64,000 nt of DNA from Brevinema_A sp051647245 (GTDB lineage Bacteria > Spirochaetota > Brevinematia > Brevinematales > Brevinemataceae), in contig JBOFDS010000011.1 of NCBI GenBank assembly GCA_051647245.1, positions 310,001-374,000 of the forward strand, given 5' to 3'. The notes beneath the pieces are model-generated. The model was not told the origin of the DNA, searched no databases, and saw only the letters and a list, made by a program, of their open reading frames with translations. Positions 51,585 to 60,073 of the stretch are shown piece by piece; position 1 is the stretch's first letter, and every line of letters starts with the position of its first letter. The position numbers and the translations under genes were made by a program.

Positions 51585-52193
51585 ATGAAGGCTAAGAACG
51601 TCGGAATTATCGGAAAAAAACTCGGTATGACCCAGTTATATGATGATAAGGGTGCTCTTTGCGGAGTAACCGTCGTTGATTTTTCTGATACAGATGTATT
51701 AGGATTTCGTACTGTTGAAAAAGATGGTTATAATGCTGTTATCTTAGGTTGTGGATTCAGATCAGTAAGAAAAGGAAAAGGTAAAATTGAAAAACCTAAA
51801 TTCATTTCTGAAATTCGTGTTGAAAACACAGTACCTTATCAAGATAAAAGTTACGAAGAAATTCTAAGTTCACTCGGAAGAGTCGATGTGAGCGGGATTA
51901 TGAAAGGTAAAGGATTCCAAGGTGCTATGAAGCGTTGGAATTTTGGTGGTGGACCTGCAAGTCACGGTTCTAAAACACACCGTAGAGTTGGTTCTATCGG
52001 CCAATGTACCTTCCCAGCTCGTGTTATCAAAGGTAAGAAAATGCCTGGACATATGGGTGCTGAAAAAGTTACAGTACTCAGTCAAAGACTTCTTCGCGTT
52101 GATGCAAACAGAAAACTTTTATTTATCGAAGGTTCCGTACCTGGCAGCAAACAAAGCTTTGTTACTGTCCGTGATGCAGTGAAGGGGAAATAA
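51585..52193 (+). CDS. rplC: Large ribosomal subunit protein uL3
   Basis: 202 residues. GIIGKKLGMTQLYDDKGALC, VDVSGIMKGKGFQGAMKRWN, GPASHGSKTHRRVGSIGQCT, and KKMPGHMGAEKVT. Its extended loop reaches the peptidyl transferase centre. SD GAGGA; the stop codon is immediately followed by the rplD ATG. Confidence 0.96.
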   Translation: MKAKNVGIIGKKLGMTQLYDDKGALCGVTVVDFSDTDVLGFRTVEKDGYNAVILGCGFRSVRKGKGKIEKPKFISEIRVENTVPYQDKSYEEILSSLGRVDVSGIMKGKGFQGAMKRWNFGGGPASHGSKTHRRVGSIGQCTFPARVIKGKKMPGHMGAEKVTVLSQRLLRVDANRKLLFIEGSVPGSKQSFVTVRDAVKGK

Positions 52194-52838
52194 ATGAAGT
52201 TTGATGTATTTAACGCAAAGAAAAAAGTTCGTGAAATCGAACTCTCAAACATCTGGGACAATGCTTCCGGAAAATGTGTTCACCAAGTTATCGTAGCAAG
52301 ACTTGCTAACGAAAGACAAGGTACACACTCAACAAAAACTCGTGCCGAGGTTAAAGGTACTGGTGCAAAACCATTCCGTCAAAAAGGTTTAGGTAGAGCT
52401 CGTCGTGGTTCTTACTACTCCCCATTGATCAGAGGTGGTGGTGTGACCTTCGGACCGAAACCTAGAGATTATTCACAGCACATCAACAAAAAGCACAAAG
52501 CTAACGCTTATCTTTATGTTTTGGCTGATTTGTATCGTAAAGGTGCATTAAGAGTTGTTGAATCTTTGGAACTCCAAGATGCAAAAACAAAAAGCTTTAA
52601 ACAGCTTCTCGAGAATAATTTGGACTCAACAAAAGGACGTACAGTCGTTGTTGATTTCGATTACAATCCTGAAATGCTTAAGGCAAGTTCAAATTTACAA
52701 AAAACACATTATTTTGGTGTGAATTTTGTAGATATTCTTCCTTTATTCTATGCTCAGCAAGTTATCATCACAGAAGCTGCTTTGAAAGCTTTTGATGAAA
52801 GATATGCAGGCATGATTAAAGTAGAGAGAGGTCAATAA
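52194..52838 (+). CDS. rplD: Large ribosomal subunit protein uL4
   Basis: 214 residues. ARLANERQGTHSTKTRAEVK, GTGAKPFRQKGLGRARRGSY and RGGGVTFGPKPRDYSQHINK match the tunnel-lining loop and core of L4. L4 represses the S10 operon in E. coli; here a L4-responsive leader cannot be tested. TAA overlaps the rplW ATG (TAATG). Confidence 0.96.
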   Translation: MKFDVFNAKKKVREIELSNIWDNASGKCVHQVIVARLANERQGTHSTKTRAEVKGTGAKPFRQKGLGRARRGSYYSPLIRGGGVTFGPKPRDYSQHINKKHKANAYLYVLADLYRKGALRVVESLELQDAKTKSFKQLLENNLDSTKGRTVVVDFDYNPEMLKASSNLQKTHYFGVNFVDILPLFYAQQVIITEAALKAFDERYAGMIKVERGQ

Positions 52839-53125
52839 TGACAGTTAGTGAAATTTTAGTTAGACCAATCTTAACAGAAAAAAGTTCTTTGCTTTCTATG
52901 AACAACAAATTCGTATTTGAAGTCGCAATTGACACAAATAAGATTGAAGTTAAGAAAGCAGTAGAATCATATTACGGTGTTGAAGTCGAAAAGGTAAACA
53001 TTATTATTGTTAAGCCTAGAGAAAAAAACTTCCGCACAAAAAAAATGTCACGTCCAGGTTACACAAAGCGCTTTAAAAAAGCAATTATTACGTTAAAATC
53101 TGGTACGATAGACTTCTTGAAATAG
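52838..53125 (+). CDS. rplW: Large ribosomal subunit protein uL23
   Basis: 95 residues. VSEILVRPILTEKSSLLSMN, KFVFEVAIDTNKIEVKKAVE and YYGVEVEKVNIIIVKPREKN are typical. Lies at the polypeptide exit and docks trigger factor and SRP. Overlaps rplD by one base. Confidence 0.95.
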   Translation: MTVSEILVRPILTEKSSLLSMNNKFVFEVAIDTNKIEVKKAVESYYGVEVEKVNIIIVKPREKNFRTKKMSRPGYTKRFKKAIITLKSGTIDFLK

Positions 53126-53135
53126 AGGCTAACAA

Positions 53136-53969
53136 ATGGGTATCAAACGATTTAAACCAATAACCCCAGGACTTCGCCATAGAGTAGCATTTGACTACTC
53201 TGAAATCACAAAAACTGAACCTGAGAAATCCCTCATTACAATGACCCTTCGTGGTAAAGGTAATGGACGTAACAGTCAAGGACGTATCACAGTTCGTCAT
53301 CGTGGTGGTGGTAACAAACAGTTATACCGCGCGATTGATTTTAAGCGTAATAAATGGGATATAGAAGCAAAAGTTGTTTCTATCGAATACGATCCAAATC
53401 GTAGTGCTCGTATTGCTCTTCTCCATTATATGGATGGACAAAAAGCCTATATCTTAGCTCCTAACGGATTGAAAGTTGGTGACCGCTTGATGGCTGGAAT
53501 GCAAACAGAAGTGCGTGTTGGTAATGCAATGCCTCTTGAAAACATTCCTGTCGGTACATTGGTTCACAACATCGAGATGAAACCTGGTAAAGGTGGGCAA
53601 TTAGCACGTTCTGCTGGAACAAGTGCAAAACTTGACGGTAAAGAAAACGGCTATGCCTTCTTGAGCTTGCCATCTGGTGAGATCAGAATGGTTCTTCTTC
53701 GTTGTATGGCTACAATCGGTGAAGTTGGAAATGCTGAGCGCTTGAATATTGTTCACGGTAGTGCTGGTGCTAAAAGACATTTAGGCTGGCGTCCTACTGT
53801 TAGAGGTGTGGCACAGAACGCACACGATCACCCACATGGTGGTGGACGTGGTAGACAGAAAGGTTATAAGAGACCTACATCTCCTACAGGCGTACCTGCA
53901 AAAGGTTACAAAACTCGTAAGAAGAACAAGACTTCAAATCGCTATATTGTTTCTAAGAAAAAGAGATAG
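53136..53969 (+). CDS. rplB: Large ribosomal subunit protein uL2
   Basis: 277 residues. [60 protein letters not shown], and the C-terminal [20 protein letters not shown] containing the conserved His region near the peptidyl transferase centre. Among the most conserved 50S proteins. SD GAGG. Confidence 0.97.
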   Translation: MGIKRFKPITPGLRHRVAFDYSEITKTEPEKSLITMTLRGKGNGRNSQGRITVRHRGGGNKQLYRAIDFKRNKWDIEAKVVSIEYDPNRSARIALLHYMDGQKAYILAPNGLKVGDRLMAGMQTEVRVGNAMPLENIPVGTLVHNIEMKPGKGGQLARSAGTSAKLDGKENGYAFLSLPSGEIRMVLLRCMATIGEVGNAERLNIVHGSAGAKRHLGWRPTVRGVAQNAHDHPHGGGRGRQKGYKRPTSPTGVPAKGYKTRKKNKTSNRYIVSKKKR

Positions 53970-53981
53970 GCTGGAGGAAAT

Positions 53982-54269
53982 ATGGCACGTTCTATTAAAA
54001 AAGGGCCTTATATCGACGCTTCTTTATATAAGAAGGTTGAATCGGTTCAAGATAGTATTGCATCAGGCAATTCTAAACCAATCAAAACCTGGTCACGCCG
54101 ATCCACTATTCTTCCTGAAATGATAGGCTTGACATTTCAAGTACATAATGGTAAAATGTTTGTACCTGTATATGTAAATGAAAACATGGTCGGACACAAG
54201 TTAGGAGAATTTTCACCTACTCGTGTGTTCCGCGGACATGCTGGTTCTAAAAAAGCTGGTAAGAAATAA
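53982..54269 (+). CDS. rpsS: Small ribosomal subunit protein uS19
   Basis: 95 residues. [58 protein letters not shown]. Binds the 30S head with S13. SD GGAGG. Confidence 0.96.
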   Translation: MARSIKKGPYIDASLYKKVESVQDSIASGNSKPIKTWSRRSTILPEMIGLTFQVHNGKMFVPVYVNENMVGHKLGEFSPTRVFRGHAGSKKAGKK

Positions 54270-54283
54270 GTTAGGAGTGACTA

Positions 54284-54631
54284 ATGACACAAGCTGCTGC
54301 TATTGCAAAAGCAAAATCCTTAAGAATTTCTTCCATGAAGCTTCGTAAAATTGCAAGACTCGTAAAAGACAAAAAAGTTGATGACGCTCTTGCGATGCTT
54401 AAACACATGCCTCAAAAAGGCGCAAAAATGATCTACAAAGTAGTTCATGCAGCTAAAGCAAACTTTCTTCATAAGAATCCAAATCAAGAAACAGCTAACT
54501 TAAGCATTTCTACAATTTTTGTGAACGAAGGCACTGCTTTTGCTCGTTTTAAGCCTCGTGCAAGAGGTAGAGCTGATCGTATGTATCGCCCTACATCACA
54601 TTTGACCTTACAATTGAGCAATAAGGAGTAA
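54284..54631 (+). CDS. rplV: Large ribosomal subunit protein uL22
   Basis: 115 residues. AKAKSLRISSMKLRKIARLV, then the tunnel loop around FVNEGTAFARFKPRARGRAD and PTSHLTLQLSN. Lines the exit tunnel. SD TAGGAG. Confidence 0.95.
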   Translation: MTQAAAIAKAKSLRISSMKLRKIARLVKDKKVDDALAMLKHMPQKGAKMIYKVVHAAKANFLHKNPNQETANLSISTIFVNEGTAFARFKPRARGRADRMYRPTSHLTLQLSNKE

Positions 54632-54634
54632 TTC

Positions 54635-55249
54635 ATGGGACAAAAGGTACACCCAGTAGGATATCGTGTTGGTGTAAGTAAACCTTGGGAATCTACATGG
54701 TTTGCAGAAAAGAATTTTGCTCAGTATTTGTTCCAAGATTACAAAATTCGTACTTACTTGAACAAAGAATATAAAAGAGCTTTTCTTTCTACTATTGAAA
54801 TTGCTCGCTTCCCTGGACAAGTTAACGTTACTGTTCATTCCGGTAAACCTGGTATTTTGATCGGACGTAAAGGTGCAGAGATCGATGTAATTGCCAACAA
54901 ACTTTCAAAACTTCTTGGTGGAGAAAAAGTTTCTCTTTCCGTTAAAGAAGTAAAACAAGGTGAACTTGATGCAGCAATCATCGGAGCAGATATTGCTTCT
55001 CAGATTGAGCGTCGTGTTGCTTACAAAAGAGCTATTAAACAAGCTATCCGTAACGCAATGCGTGCTGGTGCACAAGGAATCAAAATTCGTATCTCCGGAC
55101 GTCTCAACAATGCTGAGATCGCTCGTAGCGAAGAATTTAAAGAAGGACGCATGTCCCTCAACACTTTAAATGCTGATATTGATTACCGTCTTACAGAGGC
55201 TTTAACTCAGATGGGTATCATTGGTATTAAAGTTTGGCTTGCGAAATAA
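54635..55249 (+). CDS. rpsC: Small ribosomal subunit protein uS3
   Basis: 204 residues. MGQKVHPVGYRVGVSKPWES, KH domain with PGILIGRKGAEIDVIANKLS, and KIRISGRLNNAEIARSEEFK. S3 forms part of the mRNA entry helicase. SD AAGGAG. Unusually, 100 nt separate it from rplP. Confidence 0.96.
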   Translation: MGQKVHPVGYRVGVSKPWESTWFAEKNFAQYLFQDYKIRTYLNKEYKRAFLSTIEIARFPGQVNVTVHSGKPGILIGRKGAEIDVIANKLSKLLGGEKVSLSVKEVKQGELDAAIIGADIASQIERRVAYKRAIKQAIRNAMRAGAQGIKIRISGRLNNAEIARSEEFKEGRMSLNTLNADIDYRLTEALTQMGIIGIKVWLAK

Positions 55250-55349
55250 TTAATGAAGTAAGCTTTTTCAGACAACTATGCGAGGTGAGTCGATATTTCT
55301 TTGGCTCTCCTTGTTATATGTCAAAAAATAAGCCGAGGAGAAATCTCCC
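55250..55349 (+). promoter_or_regulatory. Structured 100-nt gap between rpsC and rplP with a hairpin masking the rplP SD
   Basis: An AGG-T-GAG/CTC-T-CCT type stem (about 55291-55319) precedes a hairpin in which the rplP ribosome-binding site GGAG (55337-55340) pairs with CTCC (55345-55348) across AAAT, ending 1 nt before the ATG. In the compact S10 cluster such a gap suggests translational control. Confidence 0.45.
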
Positions 55350-55766
55350 ATGTTGATGCCGTCCAAGGTTAAATACAGAAAACAACATAGACCTAAAATT
55401 AACAATTCACCTGTCCATGATGGGGAAATGGTTTCTTTTGGTGATTATGGTCTCGTTGCTTTAGAAGCAGCGTGGATTTCCAATAGGCAGATCGAATCTG
55501 CTCGTATTGCAATCAATCGTTACCTTAAAAGAGGAGCGAAAGTTTGGATCAGAATCTTCCCAGATCGTCCTTACACCAGTAAAGGTGAAGGTGTACGTAT
55601 GGGTAAAGGTAAAGGTTCTCCAGATGGTTGGGTCGCACCTGTCCGCCCAGGAAAAGTGATGTTTGAAATCACTGGTGTTGATGAAACAAAAGCTAAAGAA
55701 GCTTTTCGTCTTGCAGGACACAAACTTCCTATTAAGGTAAAATTCGTCAAGAGAATCGAGGGATAA
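55350..55766 (+). CDS. rplP: Large ribosomal subunit protein uL16
   Basis: 138 residues. [60 protein letters not shown] and [19 protein letters not shown]. It contacts A-site tRNA. The start codon lies right after a hairpin that includes the SD (see the gap entry), so its translation may be regulated or need ribosomes from upstream. Confidence 0.96.
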   Translation: MLMPSKVKYRKQHRPKINNSPVHDGEMVSFGDYGLVALEAAWISNRQIESARIAINRYLKRGAKVWIRIFPDRPYTSKGEGVRMGKGKGSPDGWVAPVRPGKVMFEITGVDETKAKEAFRLAGHKLPIKVKFVKRIEG

Positions 55767-55767
55767 T

Positions 55768-55971
55768 ATGTCGACAAAAGTCCAAGAACTTCGTTCCTTG
55801 TCAGAAGGTGAACTTCTTTCAATGAAAAAAGAGTTGCAAGATAAAATTATGCATGCTCGTTTTCGTTCAAAAATCGAACCTCCAAAAGATCTTATGGAAG
55901 TTCGCAAGATGAAACGAACCATCGCAAGAATTAACACTTTGATCCGTGAAGCGGAACTAAAGTCAGAATAG
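55768..55971 (+). CDS. rpmC: Large ribosomal subunit protein uL29
   Basis: 67 residues. LRSLSEGELLSMKKELQDKI and HARFRSKIEPPKDLMEVRKM, then KRTIARINTLIREAELKSE: the two-helix L29 fold. At the exit tunnel next to L23. The ATG lies one base after the rplP stop. Confidence 0.94.
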   Translation: MSTKVQELRSLSEGELLSMKKELQDKIMHARFRSKIEPPKDLMEVRKMKRTIARINTLIREAELKSE

Positions 55972-55992
55972 TAAAACCGGAAGGAAAGCAGA

Positions 55993-56244
55993 ATGACAAA
56001 GCAAAAAACCTTTACCGGAGTAGTCGCTAGTGATAAAATGAATAAATCACGTACTATAGTAATTACAACGCATGAAAAACACCCTTTGTATAAAAAGTAT
56101 GTTCCAAAGCGTAAAAAAATTATGGTACATGACGAGCAAAACACTTCTGCTCTTGGTGATAAAGTGCTTATCGGAGAATCTACTCCACACAGCAAATGTA
56201 AACGCTGGGTACTTCTTGAAGTCCTAGAGAAACACCAGGACTAA
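55993..56244 (+). CDS. rpsQ: Small ribosomal subunit protein uS17
   Basis: 83 residues. TFTGVVASDKMNKSRTIVIT, HPLYKKYVPKRKKIMVHDEQ and GDKVLIGESTPHSKCKRWVL. OB-fold 16S-binding protein. SD GGAAGG. Confidence 0.95.
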   Translation: MTKQKTFTGVVASDKMNKSRTIVITTHEKHPLYKKYVPKRKKIMVHDEQNTSALGDKVLIGESTPHSKCKRWVLLEVLEKHQD

Positions 56245-56263
56245 AGACAGGAGGAATTAGTTT

Positions 56264-56632
56264 ATGATAATGCTCGGAACACGATTAGATGTCGCTGACA
56301 ATAGCGGTGCTAAAGTAATCGAATGTATTCATGTTGTAGGAAGTACTCGTCGTAGATACGCATCCGTTGGTGATGTGATCGTAGCGGCGGTGAAAAGTGC
56401 TGCTCCTAATGCTCCTATTAAAAAAGGAGATGTGGTAAGAGCTGTAGTAGTTCGTACCAAAAAAGAAATTAACCGTACTGATGGTTCAGCTATTCGCTTT
56501 GACCGTAATTCTGCGGTAATTGTGAATAAGAAAAACGAACCCAGCGGAACCCGTATTTTTGGACCCGTAGGACGGGAGTTGAGAGAAAAAGACTTTATGA
56601 AAATTGTCTCTCTAGCTCCTGAGGTATTTTAG
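56264..56632 (+). CDS. rplN: Large ribosomal subunit protein uL14
   Basis: 122 residues. [60 protein letters not shown] and [20 protein letters not shown]. Subunit-interface protein that binds L19 and RsfS. SD AGGAGG. Start of the spc block. Confidence 0.96.
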   Translation: MIMLGTRLDVADNSGAKVIECIHVVGSTRRRYASVGDVIVAAVKSAAPNAPIKKGDVVRAVVVRTKKEINRTDGSAIRFDRNSAVIVNKKNEPSGTRIFGPVGRELREKDFMKIVSLAPEVF

Positions 56633-56644
56633 TGGGAGGATGCC

Positions 56645-56959
56645 GTGAAAATTAAGAAAAATGATGAAGTTATCGTAATTTCCGGTAGAGATAAAGGCAA
56701 AAAAGGTGAAGTATTTCACGTCTTTCCTACTAAAAACACTGTTCTTGTCCGCGGTGTCAATCTTGTAAAAAAGACTATAAAGAAAAATCAAGAACATCCT
56801 AATGGATCTATTCTTGAAAGAGAAGCACCTATTCATGTTTCCAATGTTATGCTTTTCTGCCCTAAAACTAATGAAGGTGTTCGTGTAGAATACGTGATTG
56901 ATGACAAAGGCAACAAAAGACGTAAAGCGAAAGGTGTTGACCACTTTTTCGATAATTAA
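56645..56959 (+). CDS. rplX: Large ribosomal subunit protein uL24
   Basis: 104 residues, GTG start preceded by [27 protein letters not shown] is the KOW motif, followed by [20 protein letters not shown] and [18 protein letters not shown]. Assembly initiator of 50S. Confidence 0.95.
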   Translation: MKIKKNDEVIVISGRDKGKKGEVFHVFPTKNTVLVRGVNLVKKTIKKNQEHPNGSILEREAPIHVSNVMLFCPKTNEGVRVEYVIDDKGNKRRKAKGVDHFFDN

Positions 56960-56970
56960 GAGGCTGCGTA

Positions 56971-57747
56971 ATGGCTGAAGAAAAAAAAGTGAAAGCTTCT
57001 ACTAAAAAAGTAGAAGCAACAGAAGAAAAAGCAGTTGCTAAAAAAGCACCTGCTGCTAAAAAAACAACTGCTGAACCTGCAACAGAAGCGAAAGCACCTG
57101 CTGCTAAAAAAACAACCACTAAAAAAGCAGAAACAACTGAAGCACCTGCTGCTAAAAAAGCTCCAGCAAAAGCTAAGAAAGCTGCTCCTGCAAAAACAGG
57201 ATACCAAGCTCGTTTCAAAACTCGTTTTGAAAATGAAATTGCTCCTGCTTTGAATAAAGAGTTCAACTATAAATCAGTCATGGCGATTCCACGTATTGAA
57301 AAAATCGTGATCAACATGGGTGTTGGTGGTGCTGTTGCAGATAAAAACATGGCTGATGCAGCTCAAAACGACCTTACTTTGTTAGCTGGTCAAAAAGCGA
57401 TGAAAACAATTGCTCGTAAATCCGTATCTAACTTTAAATTACGTGAAGGTATGGCTATCGGTGCGAAAGTTACACTTCGTAAAAATCGTATGTATGATTT
57501 TCTTGATAAACTTATCTCCGTTGCTCTCCCACGTGTGAGAGACTTCAGAGGGGTTAAAGCAACAGGATTTGATGGAAGAGGTAACTTCTCTTTAGGTGTT
57601 ACAGAACAAATCATTTTCCCAGAAATCAACTTCGATAAAATCGACAAAGTTCGTGGTATGGATATTACCATCGTAACAACAGCTAAAACGGATCAGGAAG
57701 CAAAAAGTTTATTAACTCATTTTGGTTTTCCTTTCCGTACTAAGTAA
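56971..57747 (+). CDS. rplE: Large ribosomal subunit protein uL5 with Ala/Lys/Pro-rich N-terminal extension
   Basis: 258 residues against about 180 for the family. The L5 core starts at about 77 ([20 protein letters not shown], then [54 protein letters not shown]). Residues 1-75 are Lys, Ala, Glu, Thr and Pro only, with APAAKK at 26, 42 and 58, a strict 16-residue period mirrored by identical DNA copies at 57046, 57094 and 57142 (48 bp). The region resembles histone H1-like or PAKKA nucleic-acid tails. The ATG and SD (GAGGCTGCGTA) are normal and the extension is in frame. L5 binds 5S rRNA and P-site tRNA. Confidence 0.94.
   Translation: MAEEKKVKASTKKVEATEEKAVAKKAPAAKKTTAEPATEAKAPAAKKTTTKKAETTEAPAAKKAPAKAKKAAPAKTGYQARFKTRFENEIAPALNKEFNYKSVMAIPRIEKIVINMGVGGAVADKNMADAAQNDLTLLAGQKAMKTIARKSVSNFKLREGMAIGAKVTLRKNRMYDFLDKLISVALPRVRDFRGVKATGFDGRGNFSLGVTEQIIFPEINFDKIDKVRGMDITIVTTAKTDQEAKSLLTHFGFPFRTK
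57046..57160 (+). repeat. 48-bp direct repeat unit in the rplE extension
   Basis: The 18-mer GCACCTGCTGCTAAAAAA recurs at 57046, 57094 and 57142. Units differ in the intervening bases but keep the frame and the charge pattern; a shorter variant follows at about 57160. Confidence 0.85.
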
Positions 57748-57761
57748 GCGGAGGCTACATC

Positions 57762-57947
57762 GTGGCAAAACAATCTATGATCCAACGTTGGAAAAAGACG
57801 CCTAAGTTTAGCGCAAGAGCTTACAACCGTTGTAACATTTGTGGACGTCCTCGCTCTTACATGAGAGATTTTGGTGTATGTCGCTTATGTTTCCGTAAAC
57901 TTGCCTCTCAAGGTCTTATTCCAGGAGTTACTAAGTCTTCTTGGTAA
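57762..57947 (+). CDS. rpsZ: Small ribosomal subunit protein uS14, zinc-binding (type Z)
   Basis: 61 residues, GTG start with GCGGAGG upstream. Zinc site [20 protein letters not shown] with two Cys-x2-Cys, C-terminal [11 protein letters not shown]. The short zinc form, not the 101-residue zinc-independent one. Confidence 0.95.
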   Translation: MAKQSMIQRWKKTPKFSARAYNRCNICGRPRSYMRDFGVCRLCFRKLASQGLIPGVTKSSW

Positions 57948-58005
57948 TCACTACTTTTTGGGAATTTGTTCCCAACTTTAAAAAAAATTAAGGCGAGGAA
58001 ATCCT

Positions 58006-58386
58006 ATGGATATTATCGCAGATAGCTTAACGAAAATAAGAAACGCTACAATGCGTGGTCTTGCTAAAACTAGCGTAAAAAAGACTAAACTTATGGAAGA
58101 GCTTCTAAAAATTATGAAACGCGAAGGCTATATCGAGAACTATAAAGATAGTACTCAGCCATACATGATCGACGTAACTCTTAAGTATATCAATGGCAAA
58201 TCAGTTATTGATGACTTGAAGCGTGTAAGTAAACTTTCACGTCGTGTTTATGTAGGGAAAGATTCCATTCCTCGTGTTTACAACAATTATGGAATCGCTA
58301 TTTTAACAACATCAAAAGGTGTTATCACCGATAAAGAAGCTCGTTCACTAGGAATTGGTGGCGAAGTTCTTTGTCATATTTGGTAG
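58006..58386 (+). CDS. rpsH: Small ribosomal subunit protein uS8
   Basis: 126 residues. DIIADSLTKIRNATMRGLAK, MKREGYIENYKDSTQPYMID and the C-terminal GIAILTTSKGVITDKEARSL with GGEVLCHIW. Represses the spc operon in E. coli. SD GAGGA. Confidence 0.95.
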   Translation: MDIIADSLTKIRNATMRGLAKTSVKKTKLMEELLKIMKREGYIENYKDSTQPYMIDVTLKYINGKSVIDDLKRVSKLSRRVYVGKDSIPRVYNNYGIAILTTSKGVITDKEARSLGIGGEVLCHIW

Positions 58387-58395
58387 GAGAATCAA

Positions 58396-58941
58396 ATGTC
58401 TCGTTTGGCAAAAAAATCCCTGCCTATTCCTAGCGGTGTAACCGTAACGGTAGAAAATGGGATTGCAACTTTCAAAGGTGCATTAGGCACCATCGCTCAA
58501 GACTTCGACAGCAAGCTTATTGCTCCTGTTGTTGAAGCAGATGGAATCTTGGTAAATCGTACTTCTGATTTAAAAGAAGCAAAAGCGAAACAAGGTCTCT
58601 ATTGGGCATTATTCAGAAACCACCTCACAGGTGTTTCCACAGGTTTTGTAAAACAACTCGAAATTCAAGGGGTTGGTTACCGTTGGGATGCTAAAGATGG
58701 TAAGAATCTTAACGCTACAGTTGGATTCTCACATCCAGTATCTTACACAGCTCCTGAAGGAATCACTCTTGAACAACCATCAGCAAATATTGTTGTGGTT
58801 AAAGGTTTTGATAAGCAGGTTGTTGGTCAAGTGGCCGCAAACATCCGCTCAATCAAAAAACCTGAACCTTACAAAGGGAAAGGAATTCGCTATGTTGGCG
58901 AAGTTGTCCGCCTCAAAGAAGGTAAGAGTGGTAAAAAATAA
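58396..58941 (+). CDS. rplF: Large ribosomal subunit protein uL6
   Basis: 181 residues with two L6 repeats: IPSGVTVTVENGIATFKGAL, NHLTGVSTGFVKQLEIQGVG, SHPVSYTAPEGITLEQPSAN, and IRSIKKPEPYKGKGIRYVGE. Near the sarcin-ricin loop. Followed by a 130-nt gap with a stable hairpin. Confidence 0.95.
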   Translation: MSRLAKKSLPIPSGVTVTVENGIATFKGALGTIAQDFDSKLIAPVVEADGILVNRTSDLKEAKAKQGLYWALFRNHLTGVSTGFVKQLEIQGVGYRWDAKDGKNLNATVGFSHPVSYTAPEGITLEQPSANIVVVKGFDKQVVGQVAANIRSIKKPEPYKGKGIRYVGEVVRLKEGKSGKK

Positions 58942-58962
58942 ACTCTAAACTAGCATATCAAT

Positions 58963-58984
58963 GGGAGTGAGAATCCTTGCTCCC
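58963..58984 (+). promoter_or_regulatory. Stable hairpin in the rplF-rplR gap
   Basis: GGGAGTGAG (58963-58971) pairs with CTTGCTCCC (58976-58984), loop AATC: nine pairs including two G-U wobbles. No T run follows, so it is not a terminator. It is a candidate regulatory or processing element in an otherwise compact operon. Confidence 0.5.
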
Positions 58985-59071
58985 AAAAGATATTGCACTT
59001 AATGGCATGGTTGTGGATAGAGGGATGAAAATCACTTCTAGAAAAAGCACCTTGTTATAAGGAGAATTTGC

Positions 59072-59437
59072 ATGATTAACATCATGACTGATAAAACTAG
59101 ACGTTTCCACAAACGCAAACTCAGAAGTAAAAAACACCTTCGTGTGTCTGCAGATCGTCCTAGAATGACTGTTTTCAGATCTAAAAAATACTTGTATGTC
59201 CAAGTGATCGATATGAACAATAACACATTGGCATCATTCTCTTCCCTTTCTAACGAACTCGGAAAAGAAAAACTTGGAAATAACATTGCAGCTGCAACAA
59301 TTATTGGAACCAAAATTGGTGAAAAATTGAAAGCGCTCAAAATTACTAAGGTCGTATTTGACCGTAACGGTTACCTGTACCACGGAAAAGTTAAAGCTCT
59401 TGCTGATGCTTGTCGTGCAACAGGAATCGAATTCTAG
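59072..59437 (+). CDS. rplR: Large ribosomal subunit protein uL18
   Basis: 121 residues from the ATG with AAGGAG upstream. TRRFHKRKLRSKKHLRVSAD, RPRMTVFRSKKYLYVQVIDM and RNGYLYHGKVKALADACRAT. Binds 5S rRNA with L5. An alternative ATG 4 codons later (MTDKTRRF) is equally conserved but has the worse spacing. Confidence 0.95.
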   Translation: MINIMTDKTRRFHKRKLRSKKHLRVSADRPRMTVFRSKKYLYVQVIDMNNNTLASFSSLSNELGKEKLGNNIAAATIIGTKIGEKLKALKITKVVFDRNGYLYHGKVKALADACRATGIEF

Positions 59438-59452
59438 GGCTAAGGACTAACT

Positions 59453-60061
59453 ATGGCTGAGAATCAAATCAACCCACAAGCTGAGCAAAAAGCTCCACGT
59501 GGCGAAAGAAAAAGTAACCACAATAACAAACGTCAAAACAACAGAAAAGACCGCCGTGAAAAACCAGAAGTAGTGGCATCCGAATGGGAAGAAAAAGTTG
59601 TAAGTCTCAGACGCGCAACTAAAGTTATTCCTGGAGGACGTCGTTTCCGTTTCAACGCGATGGTTGTTGTTGGTAACAAAAAAGGAAAAGTTGGACTTGG
59701 ATATGGTAAAGCTAACGAGCTTGCTGATGCTATCAAAAAAGCAAAAGATAAAGCTATCGCTAATGCATTGCCAATTCGTTTGAAAGGAACAACAATTCCT
59801 CACGAAATCTTGGGTGAATATAAAGCTTCCCGCATCTTGATGAAACCTGCTACTAAAGGTACTGGTGTTATCGCTGGTGGTGCTGTTCGTCCAGTTCTCG
59901 AACTTTTAGGTGTTCAAGACATCTTAACAAAATCTTTGAGATCCCCAAATGCTATCAACTTGATTAGAGCAACATTTAATGGATTGACAAGACTTTACAA
60001 TATTGAAGATATTGCTGCAAAACGCGGTAAAACAGTATCTGAAATTTTTGAAAGCAAATAA
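59453..60061 (+). CDS. rpsE: Small ribosomal subunit protein uS5 with basic N-terminal extension
   Basis: 202 residues against about 167 in E. coli. The first approximately 40 residues are an Asn/Arg/Lys/Gln-rich tail (KSNHNNKRQNNRKDRREK), then the core: WEEKVVSLRRATKVIPGGRR, GNKKGKVGLGYGKANELADA, ATKGTGVIAGGAVRPVLELL, and LGVQDILTKSLRSPNAINLI. Decoding fidelity protein at the mRNA entry. SD CTAAGGACT. rpmD does not follow; rplO comes 12 nt later. Confidence 0.95.
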   Translation: MAENQINPQAEQKAPRGERKSNHNNKRQNNRKDRREKPEVVASEWEEKVVSLRRATKVIPGGRRFRFNAMVVVGNKKGKVGLGYGKANELADAIKKAKDKAIANALPIRLKGTTIPHEILGEYKASRILMKPATKGTGVIAGGAVRPVLELLGVQDILTKSLRSPNAINLIRATFNGLTRLYNIEDIAAKRGKTVSEIFESK

Positions 60062-60073
60062 TAGGAGCGCAAA

